From contig JASLOY010000019.1 of the NCBI GenBank assembly GCA_030745255.1, positions 1 to 16,855 of the forward strand: DNA of 16,855 nucleotides. Reading direction: 5' to 3'. Below the pieces are notes generated by a model that saw only the letters and a list, made by a program, of their open reading frames with translations, did not search any database and was not told where the DNA came from. The translations under genes and the position numbers were made by a program. This DNA is from Vicinamibacterales bacterium. Its GTDB lineage: Bacteria > Acidobacteriota > Vicinamibacteria > Vicinamibacterales > UBA8438. Shown here piece after piece: positions 6,635 through 14,688 of the stretch; positions within the stretch are counted from its first letter, which is position 1, and each line of letters opens with the position of its first letter.

Positions 6635-8353
6635 TCAGAGGGGTGGTCGGTTCGTGACCAGCACGACGGTTTCGAGGTCGGTGCTCGGGTCGGGCCATAT
6701 GAGGGTGCGGATCGTGAGGCTTCCGGTGTTCAGATACGCGACACGGCCAAGCTCATGGGCCGTAACCCCGTGAGCACGGGCTCGCCGAAGATCCTCCTCG
6801 GCGAGCACACAAAGCACCGGTTCGCTCGACTCCAGGAAGGCCTGGACTTGCTCCTCGGACGACAGGTCGACATGAGGGCGTCCTGTATAGAAGACGAGGT
6901 TCCGCACGAAGACCCGGTAACGCCCATATGAGATGGTCTCCGCACCCGCGGCCCGAAGGAGCGCAGACATTTCTTCGACCGGCTCGGCGCCGGGACGGGA
7001 CAGCACGACGTACTGCGCCGTCAGGGTCGCCAGCACGGAGGCGATGACCACGGCAACCGGGATTAGCCGTTGTCGAGTGGAGCAGGCGACAACCGACACC
7101 CCCAACCCGGCCACCGCCAGCAGGACGGACCCGACCAGCACCGTGGTCGGCGACACTCCGACCAGGATCGCCTGGGCGCGATAGACGAGCACACCCAAGA
7201 GCACCAGCACAGAGCCGGACATCGCCCCGGCGGCAGCCAGGAGATGGTCGCGAGACGGCTTCTGCACTGGCGGGTCCTGGCCTGCGAGCCGGCGTGAGAC
7301 GGCCCGGGCGAGGAGAATGGCGAGCGGTGGCAGGATCGGGAGGATGTAGCGCGGCTGCTTGCCGGTGGACAGCGTATAGAACAGCCACGGCATCAGGGCC
7401 CAGACCGCAAGCCAGATCTCGACCGGCTGAAGATGACGGGCGCGCTGCGCCAGACGCCGAATCGGCCGCCACCAGACGAGCATGAACGGCGACCACGGCA
7501 ACAGTCCGCCCGCCACAATCGGCAGGTAGTACCAGAGCGGACGCGGTGCGTTGTATCGAATGGTGGCAAACCGTTGCAGGTTCTCGTCGATGAAAAACCG
7601 CTCGAGGTAGGCGACGCCGTGAGTGGCCGTCATGGCAGCGAACCAAGGAACCGCCAGGAGCAGACATGCCAGCGTCAGCAGACCGACGTCGAGCGCCAGT
7701 CGGACCAGCGGTCCTTTGGCGTCGCCGGGTCGCGAGGCGCGCTCGGACCAGCATCGCCACAGCGCGAGCGGCCCAACGACCATCGCGGGGAGCGCCACAC
7801 CGACCGGCCCCTTTGTCAGGAACGCGCCGGCGAGCGCTGCGCCCGCGGCGAGCAGCCACCAGCGGCGCTGCGGGTCGGGTCCGACCGGTCTGGGGGCCAC
7901 GAGGGCGACAAGGGCGGCCCAGGTGCCCAGGGTGATGAAACCGGCAAGCGCCAGATCCGGCAATGCCTGATGGGCGACCGCCACGTAGCCGAAGCTGGTC
8001 GCCGTGATTGCACCAGCCAGGAAGCCGGTGGTCTCGTCGTACCACCGGCGGCCGCAGGCGTAGGTGGTCAACACCAGAAGTAGACCTGCCAACGCCGAGG
8101 GGAGCCTCGCCGCCATTTCGCCGACCCCGGTCGCCAGATACACCAGGGCCACGAACCAGTAATAGAGCACCGGTTTTTCGAACCGGTATTGACCGTTATA
8201 GTGCGGCGTGAGCCAGTCGCCTCCCTCGACCATCTCGTGCGCGGCCTGGGCGTAGAACGCCTCGTCGGAATCGGTGATGGCCGGGCGGCCGAGACCGACG
8301 AAGAACGTCAGGACGCAGAGCAGCACCAAGAGGGCAACGCGCGCGGATGGCAC
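6635..8353 (-). CDS. ArnT/PMT-like GT-C fold membrane glycosyltransferase (GT83-type)
   Basis: This polytopic inner-membrane protein probably transfers a sugar from a polyprenyl-phosphate donor to an envelope acceptor. The first periplasmic loop has the GT-C acidic motif SDEAFYAQ (Asp30 and Glu31, counting from the chosen start), followed by EKPVLYYW (59-66) and ARLPSALAG, all characteristic of the ArnT/PMT family. FLTKGPVG and about ten further hydrophobic segments follow. A soluble C-terminal part (from about residue 455) contains FVRNLVFYTGRP. The frame contains an earlier ATG at 8407, but I chose the GTG at 8353 (572 residues) because a TACAAT box lies exactly 6 nt before it and the first transmembrane helix begins immediately. 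The acceptor cannot be deduced. It lies divergent from a CoA-binding pseudogene and convergent with the aminotransferase. Confidence 0.88.
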   Translation of the reverse strand: MPSARVALLVLLCVLTFFVGLGRPAITDSDEAFYAQAAHEMVEGGDWLTPHYNGQYRFEKPVLYYWFVALVYLATGVGEMAARLPSALAGLLLVLTTYACGRRWYDETTGFLAGAITATSFGYVAVAHQALPDLALAGFITLGTWAALVALVAPRPVGPDPQRRWWLLAAGAALAGAFLTKGPVGVALPAMVVGPLALWRCWSERASRPGDAKGPLVRLALDVGLLTLACLLLAVPWFAAMTATHGVAYLERFFIDENLQRFATIRYNAPRPLWYYLPIVAGGLLPWSPFMLVWWRPIRRLAQRARHLQPVEIWLAVWALMPWLFYTLSTGKQPRYILPILPPLAILLARAVSRRLAGQDPPVQKPSRDHLLAAAGAMSGSVLVLLGVLVYRAQAILVGVSPTTVLVGSVLLAVAGLGVSVVACSTRQRLIPVAVVIASVLATLTAQYVVLSRPGAEPVEEMSALLRAAGAETISYGRYRVFVRNLVFYTGRPHVDLSSEEQVQAFLESSEPVLCVLAEEDLRRARAHGVTAHELGRVAYLNTGSLTIRTLIWPDPSTDLETVVLVTNRPPL

Positions 8354-8359
8354 GCTGGG

Positions 8360-8365
8360 ATTGTA
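8360..8365 (-). promoter_or_regulatory. -10 box (TACAAT) of a predicted leaderless promoter for the glycosyltransferase
   Basis: On the minus strand TACAAT occupies 8365-8360, leaving exactly 6 nt before the GTG at 8353. The overlapping palindromic TGTATACA offers a second register. No good -35 hexamer is seen about 17 nt upstream. No Shine-Dalgarno sequence precedes this GTG. Confidence 0.45.
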
Positions 8366-8415
8366 TACAGAGTTGGCAGCCACGCGTTGACGCCGAGGCG
8401 GGCTCACGGCTCAGG

Positions 8416-8421
8416 TATACT
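8416..8421 (+). promoter_or_regulatory. -10 box (TATACT) of a predicted leaderless promoter for the CoA-binding gene
   Basis: TATACT ends 6 nt before the ATG at 8428, so the transcript should begin at the start codon. A TTGACG at 8387-8392 is present but 23 nt away, too far for a standard -35. No Shine-Dalgarno sequence is visible. Confidence 0.5.
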
Positions 8422-8427
8422 CCGACG

Positions 8428-8802
8428 ATGGCTCGAGTAGTCGCGGTGGTCGGAGCATCGCGCGACCGTCGCAAGTTCGGGAACAAGGCGGTCCGCGCCT
8501 TTCTGCACCGTGGGTATGACGTCGTGCCGATCAACCCGAACGCTGGCCTCATTGAGGGAATGTCGACGTATGCCTCGGTGCTCGATGTGCCCGGTGCCAT
8601 CGACATGGCCACCGTCTATCTGTAACCGGCGGTCGGTGAGCGGGTTCTTGACGAGCTCGCGGAGAAAGGCATCGAGGAAGTGTGGCTGAATCCGGGCGCC
8701 GACGCTGACCGGGTCGTCGCTCGAGCCCGGGCGCTCGGTATCGCCCCGATCCTCGACTGCAGCATCGTGGGAATTGGCGAAAGCCCGGTCTCGTATCCCT
8801 GA
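8428..8802 (+). pseudogene. CoA-binding domain protein (YccU-like), interrupted by an in-frame TAA
   Basis: The frame reads as a normal 124-codon CoA-binding domain protein, except that codon 66 (8623-8625) is TAA. Before it: VVAVVGASRDRRKFGNKAV (the glycine-rich nucleotide loop), GYDVVPINPN, and AIDMATVYL. After it, in the same frame: PAVGERVLDELAEKGI, EEVWLNPGADADRVVARA, then IAPILDCSIVGIGE, ending at TGA 8800-8802. The intact family is a small Rossmann-fold protein that binds CoA; its physiological role is poorly defined. Continuity on both sides of the stop and the lack of any other lesion point to a recent nonsense mutation or a one-base sequence error. TAA is not a codon known to be recoded as selenocysteine or pyrrolysine. 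Translation as it stands would give only the first 65 residues. Confidence 0.88.
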
Positions 8803-8814
8803 TGATTGTTCGGG

Positions 8815-8844
8815 TTGACAGGCCCGACGAGGCGTGCTTATACT
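8815..8844 (+). promoter_or_regulatory. Strong sigma-70 promoter for rho
   Basis: TTGACA (8815-8820) is a perfect -35 and TATACT (8839-8844) a near-perfect -10, separated by 18 nt. Transcription should start near 8851, giving a leader of about 95 nt before the rho ATG. The -35 lies only 12 nt after the end of the CoA-binding frame. Confidence 0.85.
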
Positions 8845-8853
8845 CCTTGCGAT

Positions 8854-8901
8854 AGCTCATCCTCCTTCTTCATGAGGCTGGCACTCGGCGCACCCGCCGA
8901 G
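8854..8901 (+). promoter_or_regulatory. Structured rho leader with two possible hairpins
   Basis: Arms CTCGGCG (8884-8890) and CGCCGAG (8895-8901) form a perfect 7-bp stem with a CACC tetraloop. Upstream, CTCAT (8856-8860) pairs with ATGAG (8872-8876), and a bulged extension (AG with CT) lengthens it. The loop of that stem carries CCTCCTT (8861-8867), which is the anti-Shine-Dalgarno sequence. The stretch after the second hairpin is C-rich and G-poor (about 8910-8945), as expected of a Rho-utilisation site. Rho autoregulation through its leader is known in E. coli; that the same happens here is inference. Confidence 0.5.
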
Positions 8902-8945
8902 AGATCACAGCCTTCAAGACCCCTTAAGCCCCCAGCTGATCTGCC

Positions 8946-10358
8946 ATGCCAAAAAACGAGAAGCGCACATCAGCGCGCGTGTCCGCCAATACGGCCGTCG
9001 CCGCACAGCCCGCCGAATCTGCCCCAGAGGTCGCCGCCGCTCCAGCCGAGGCTGCCACCGTCTCAGCGGAGGCCCAGAAGAAGAATCGACGCTCGGCTGA
9101 CGGCCTGAACATCGGTGAGCTCAAAGATATGAGCATCGCCAAGCTGACGCAGGTCGCCAAAGACCTGAGCGTGGCGGGCGCGACCGGCATGCGCAAGCAG
9201 GAGCTGATTTTTCAGATTCTGAAAGCGCAGACGGAGCAAAGTGGGTTCATCTTCTCGGAGGGCGTGCTGGAAGTGCTCCCGGACGGTTTCGGGTTCCTCA
9301 GGGCGCCGGACTACAACTACCTGCCAGGGCCCGACGACATCTACGTCTCGCCCTCGCAAATTCGCAAATTCGACCTACAGACCGGCGACACGGTGTCGGG
9401 CCAGATTCGGCCGCCGAAAGAGGGGGAGCGGTATTTCGCGCTCATCAAAGTCGAGGCGGTCAATTTCGAGTCTCCCGAGCAGGCGCGCGACAAGTTGTTC
9501 TTCGAGAATCTGACGCCCCTGTATCCCGAGGAGCGCGTCAGCCTGGAGACGGGTGGCGACAACCTGTCCGGGCGGGTCATGGACCTGATGACGCCGATCG
9601 GCAAGGGGCAGCGTGGCCTGATCGTCGCCGCGCCCCGTACCGGCAAGACGATGCTGCTGCAGTCGATAGCCCAGTCGATCGCGGCCAACCACTCGGACGT
9701 CTATCTCATCGTGCTGCTGATCGATGAGCGGCCCGAAGAGGTGACCGACATGCAGCGGTCGGTCGACGGCGAGGTCATTTCGTCGACCTTCGATGAACCG
9801 GCGCAGCGGCACGTGCAGGTAGCCGAGATGGTCATCGAAAAGGCCAAACGTCTGGTTGAGCACAAGAAGGATGTGTTCATCCTGCTCGACTCGATTACCC
9901 GGCTGGCCAGGGCCTACAACACCGTGATTCCGCCCTCCGGGAAGGTGCTGTCCGGTGGTCTCGACTCCAACGCGCTCCAGAAGCCGAAGCGGTTCTTGGG
10001 TGCCGCCCGCAACATCGAGGAAGGTGGCTCGCTCACGATCATGGCTACCGCGCTCGTCGACACCGGGTCGCGCATGGACGACGTGATCTTCGAGGAGTTC
10101 AAGGGCACCGGCAACATGGAAATTCACCTCGACCGGAAGCTGGTCGACAAGCGTGTGTTCCCGGCAATCGACATCCAGAAGAGCGGCACTCGCAAGGAGG
10201 AGCTGCTTATCAGCCCCGAAGATCTCAATCGGGTCTGGGTGCTCCGCAAGGTGCTGAACCCGCTGTCTGCGGTCGAAGCGATGGAGCTTCTGCTCGACAA
10301 GATGTCGAAGACCAAATCGAACCAGGACTTCCTGGCCTCAATGCAGAAGATGGGCTAG
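8946..10358 (+). CDS. rho: Transcription termination factor Rho
   Basis: Rho is the hexameric RNA-dependent ATPase and helicase that ends untranslated transcripts. The 470-residue protein has an Ala/Glu/Lys-rich extension (1-52), absent from E. coli Rho, then the N-terminal helical domain (LNIGELKDMSIAKL, 54-67; MRKQELIFQILK). The cold-shock-like primary RNA site has GFGFLR (114-119) and GPDDIYVSPSQIRKF. The ATPase core has Walker A APRTGKT (229-235), LLIDERPEEVTDM, Walker B region ILLDSITRLARAYN and the Q-loop GGLDSNAL (337-344). Walker A replaces the E. coli PPKAGKT residues, including Lys to Arg. A Shine-Dalgarno sequence is not evident before the ATG. It is monocistronic by layout, with its own promoter, and is followed by repeats before convergent clpB. 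Confidence 0.98.
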   Translation: MPKNEKRTSARVSANTAVAAQPAESAPEVAAAPAEAATVSAEAQKKNRRSADGLNIGELKDMSIAKLTQVAKDLSVAGATGMRKQELIFQILKAQTEQSGFIFSEGVLEVLPDGFGFLRAPDYNYLPGPDDIYVSPSQIRKFDLQTGDTVSGQIRPPKEGERYFALIKVEAVNFESPEQARDKLFFENLTPLYPEERVSLETGGDNLSGRVMDLMTPIGKGQRGLIVAAPRTGKTMLLQSIAQSIAANHSDVYLIVLLIDERPEEVTDMQRSVDGEVISSTFDEPAQRHVQVAEMVIEKAKRLVEHKKDVFILLDSITRLARAYNTVIPPSGKVLSGGLDSNALQKPKRFLGAARNIEEGGSLTIMATALVDTGSRMDDVIFEEFKGTGNMEIHLDRKLVDKRVFPAIDIQKSGTRKEELLISPEDLNRVWVLRKVLNPLSAVEAMELLLDKMSKTKSNQDFLASMQKMG

Positions 10359-10384
10359 GTTGGGGGGCGCGGCGCCCGCCTGGC

Positions 10385-10440
10385 GGCGTTGCTTCCTCGG
10401 TCACAGGCCACCTGCCTGCTCCCTCGTCGCGCCTTGCCAG
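10385..10440. repeat. Intergenic repeat, copy 1
   Basis: This 56-bp unit begins GGCGTTGCTTCCTCGG and ends GTCGCGCCTTGCCAG. It recurs at 10522-10576 with two substitutions and one single-base gap, all in the centre. The centre of this copy is itself a small inverted repeat, CAGGC-CACCT-GCCTG. The ends are roughly complementary (GGCGTTG against the reverse complement of CCTTGCC), giving an imperfect palindrome like REP or BIME-type elements. It lies 26 nt after the rho stop. I recall similar GGCGTTGC...GCGCCTTGCC intergenic elements in other bacteria but cannot verify this here. Confidence 0.7.
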
Positions 10441-10497
10441 ACGAACGCCTCGCCAGCAAACCGCCACGGCATGCCTAGATTGAGCTTCGCGCCCGCG

Positions 10498-10519
10498 AGC
10501 CGCGCATTGTCGCGCGGCT
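10498..10519. terminator. Perfect 8-bp hairpin between convergent rho and clpB
   Basis: AGCCGCGC (10498-10505) and GCGCGGCT (10512-10519) are exact inverted arms around a 6-nt loop. The stem is all G/C apart from the closing A-T pair. No T-run follows on either strand, so it is not a canonical intrinsic terminator. Its place between convergent genes suggests a bidirectional 3'-end or mRNA-stabilising structure. It sits between the two copies of the intergenic repeat. Confidence 0.45.
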
Positions 10520-10521
10520 GG

Positions 10522-10576
10522 GGCGTTGCTTCCTCGGTCACAGGCCCCCGGCTGCTCCCTCGTCGCGCCTTGCCAG
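10522..10576. repeat. Intergenic repeat, copy 2
   Basis: This 55-bp unit matches copy 1 with identical flanks of about 25 bp (GGCGTTGCTTCCTCGG and onwards) and about 24 bp on the other side. The centre differs (CAGGCCCCCGGCTG), yet still pairs as CAG-CC with GG-CTG around a bulge, so the tip hairpin is kept by different bases. Both copies are followed by a related GCCAG-AAACCGCC segment, which copy 1 reaches only after an extra 16 nt. The copies are 137 bp apart in direct orientation. The unit starts immediately after the hairpin at 10498-10519. Confidence 0.7.
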
Positions 10577-10609
10577 GAAACCGCCCCCGTTGGTTCGCCC
10601 TCCTTCGTC

Positions 10610-13219
<2,610 letters not shown>

Positions 13220-13233
13220 GATGTGGCCTTTCT

Positions 13234-14226
13234 CTACCCGCCCTTTGCGGTCGCATCGGCCGGTGCCAAGTCGAGGGCGGCGAGCGCTTCGTAGTGCGCA
13301 CGTTGTGACGCCGTCAGCTCGTCAGGCACCCGTATGGTCACCGCGGCATACAGGTCTCCTGGGCGCCGCGTCTTTCCGAGGGCTGGCATGCCGTGCCCCT
13401 TCAGTCTGAAGACCTGCCCGTTCTGCGTCGATGGCGGAATCTTGAGTGAGAGGGGCGTCCCACGCAGCCTCGGGACGGGCACGCTTCCGCCTAGCACCGC
13501 CGTCGTTACCGGCACCGCTACGTCGAGGTGAAGCTCCTGGCCACGACGCGTGAAAACCGCATGTGGTGCCAGCTTCACACGCAGGAACAGGTCCCCGGCC
13601 GGCGCGTCATGCGTTCCCGGCTCCCCTTCGCCGGCGACTCGCACGCGCGAGCCGTCGCCGACGCCGGGGGGAATCTTGACGTCGACCCGCCGGGTCCGAC
13701 CACCGGTGCTGAGGCTCAGTCGTCGCCTCGTACCGTCATAGGCCTCCTCGAGCGTGAGCGTAATCGAGTGCTCGATGTCTCGACCCCGTCGTGGAACCGG
13801 ACCGCGCGCTGATCCTCCCTGGGCGCCGCCTGTAAAGAACGTCTGGAAGAAGTCTGAGAAGGGGCTGGCGCCGCCGAAGATGCTCTCCGCCTCCTCGGGC
13901 GACATGGTGTGGAACCCACCGGCGCCGCCGGTCGACCGCCGTCCGGTGAATGGAGAGCCACCGGCAAACGGTGAGGCACCCCCGGGACCGGCTTGTTCAT
14001 ACATCCGCCAGTTCGCCCCGAGCTCGTCGTATTTCCGGCGCTTTTCCGGGTCGCCCAGCACTTCCTGCGCTTCGTTGATCTCCTTGAACCGTCGCTCTGC
14101 CGCCAGGTCGCCCGGGTTCACGTCCGGATGATGCTTGCGCGCTAGCTTGCGATAGCTTCGCTTGATCTCGTCCTGGCTGGCCCCTTTCTCGACACCAAGG
14201 GCCGCGTAGTAGTCCTTGAAGTCCAT
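13234..14226 (-). CDS. DnaJ-family co-chaperone without zinc finger (type II, CbpA-like)
   Basis: The 330-residue protein starts with a J domain (about 1-70) containing the DnaK-stimulating HPD triad (33-35) and the KRRKYDELG end. A Gly/Phe/Ser-rich linker follows (about 75-140, with SPFSDFFQTFF). The C-terminal substrate-binding beta domains contain RRGRDIEHSITLTLEEAY, IPPGVGDGSRVRVAGEGEPG, GDLFLRVKL and FRLKGHGMPALG. The four CxxCxGxG repeats of classical DnaJ are absent, which makes it type II, like CbpA or DnaJ2. It would deliver clients to DnaK (not encoded here) and to ClpB, whose gene follows 14 nt later. It starts 4 nt after the HspR-type regulator gene stop. The Shine-Dalgarno sequence is weak, so translational coupling is likely. 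Confidence 0.94.
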   Translation of the reverse strand: MDFKDYYAALGVEKGASQDEIKRSYRKLARKHHPDVNPGDLAAERRFKEINEAQEVLGDPEKRRKYDELGANWRMYEQAGPGGASPFAGGSPFTGRRSTGGAGGFHTMSPEEAESIFGGASPFSDFFQTFFTGGAQGGSARGPVPRRGRDIEHSITLTLEEAYDGTRRRLSLSTGGRTRRVDVKIPPGVGDGSRVRVAGEGEPGTHDAPAGDLFLRVKLAPHAVFTRRGQELHLDVAVPVTTAVLGGSVPVPRLRGTPLSLKIPPSTQNGQVFRLKGHGMPALGKTRRPGDLYAAVTIRVPDELTASQRAHYEALAALDLAPADATAKGG

Positions 14227-14230
14227 GTCG

Positions 14231-14590
14231 CTAGGCCCCGAGGAGACGGCTGATTCGATCGAGCTCGCGTCCGAGTTGACGGCGACGGTCCTCCCGGTCG
14301 AGGTCGTCGTCTGTTTCCTCGCTCATCATCATCATCATCAGAGGGCGCATCCGGTCGACGACTTCCGAGATTGACAGCAGTTGCTGCACGCCGGCGAGGT
14401 TGACTCCGAGGTCGTCGACCAGCCGCTTGATGAGCCGGAGGCGGGCAATTTCGGCCCGTGAGTACACCCGCATGCTACCGGCCGTTCGTGCGGGCCGCAC
14501 CAGACCCAGGCGCTCATATTTTCGAAGCGTCTGCGGGTGCATGCCGAGCACCCGGGCCGCCATGCTGATGAGGATGATCTCGTCTGTCAC
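14231..14590 (-). CDS. hspR: MerR-family heat-shock regulator, HspR-like
   Basis: The 119-residue regulator starts ISMAARVLGMHPQTLRKYERLGLV (helix-turn-helix and wing, about residues 8-31), then GSMRVYSRAEIARL and LVDDLGVNLAGVQQLL, the pattern of HspR rather than metal-sensing MerR proteins. HspR represses chaperone operons, commonly with DnaK as co-repressor. The GTG at 14590 was chosen over an ATG at 14674 because GAGGA lies 8 nt upstream (14603-14599) and because a consensus promoter lies inside the longer frame. A run of five Met (codons at 14338-14324, a (CAT)5 tract on the + strand) follows the conserved VVDRMRPL segment, and the tail is acidic and then basic. It heads the operon with dnaJ-like and clpB, so autoregulation is expected. 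Confidence 0.9.
   Translation of the reverse strand: MTDEIILISMAARVLGMHPQTLRKYERLGLVRPARTAGSMRVYSRAEIARLRLIKRLVDDLGVNLAGVQQLLSISEVVDRMRPLMMMMMSEETDDDLDREDRRRQLGRELDRISRLLGA
14324..14338. repeat. (CAT)5 trinucleotide microsatellite inside hspR
   Basis: Five perfect CAT units on the + strand encode five Met residues on the minus strand, after the conserved DNA-binding part. Slippage would add or remove Met residues without changing the frame. Confidence 0.85.
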
Positions 14591-14623
14591 TGTGCGGGTC
14601 CTCGTCAAAGTTGCGTCGATCCA

Positions 14624-14652
14624 AGTATAGGTATTGATACGAGGCGTGTCAA
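14624..14652 (-). promoter_or_regulatory. Near-consensus promoter of the hspR-dnaJ-clpB operon
   Basis: On the minus strand TTGACA (14652-14647) and TATACT (14629-14624) are separated by exactly 17 nt. The start site is expected near 14617, giving a leader of about 27 nt with a Shine-Dalgarno sequence. The spacer contains a short palindrome, GTATTGATAC on the + strand (14631-14640). I find no good HAIR operator (CTTGAGT-N7-ACTCAAG); the closest match is an 8/14 fit at 14625-14605. Confidence 0.88.
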
Positions 14653-14653
14653 T

Positions 14654-14667
14654 GTAGGCCGGCCTAC
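14654..14667. promoter_or_regulatory. Perfect 14-bp palindrome in the divergent promoter region
   Basis: GTAGGCCGGCCTAC is a perfect inverted repeat with no spacer. It begins one base upstream of the hspR -35 and ends 2 nt before the TACACT -10 of the divergent symporter gene, so it overlies the region where both polymerases would bind. It is a candidate operator for a dimeric regulator; the regulator is unknown. Confidence 0.4.
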
Positions 14668-14669
14668 GG

Positions 14670-14675
14670 TACACT
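14670..14675 (+). promoter_or_regulatory. -10 box (TACACT) of the symporter gene
   Basis: TACACT ends 13 nt before the ATG at 14689, so the 5' leader would be only about 6-7 nt. No Shine-Dalgarno sequence is visible in that interval. No recognisable -35 lies at the right distance; the position is occupied by the reverse complement of the hspR -35. Confidence 0.4.
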
Positions 14676-14688
14676 GAGCCACATCGCG

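Noticed and set aside
6753..8045. 430-codon minus-strand frame in another register of the glycosyltransferase gene
   Set aside because: It lacks transmembrane character and motifs and is out of frame with the GT-C signature residues.
8387..8421. TTGACG at 8387-8392 as a -35 for the CoA-binding gene
   Set aside because: The distance to TATACT is 23 nt, well outside the 16-19 nt usable range.
8623..8625. Programmed recoding of the in-frame stop in the CoA-binding gene
   Set aside because: The codon is TAA, which is not used for selenocysteine or pyrrolysine. There is no slippery sequence or obvious downstream structure, so a nonsense mutation or sequencing error is simpler.
8872..9108. Possible rho leader peptide starting at the ATG at 8872
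   Set aside because: The ATG is preceded by a pyrimidine run rather than a Shine-Dalgarno sequence, and the frame runs far into rho out of frame as a Pro/Arg-rich shadow.
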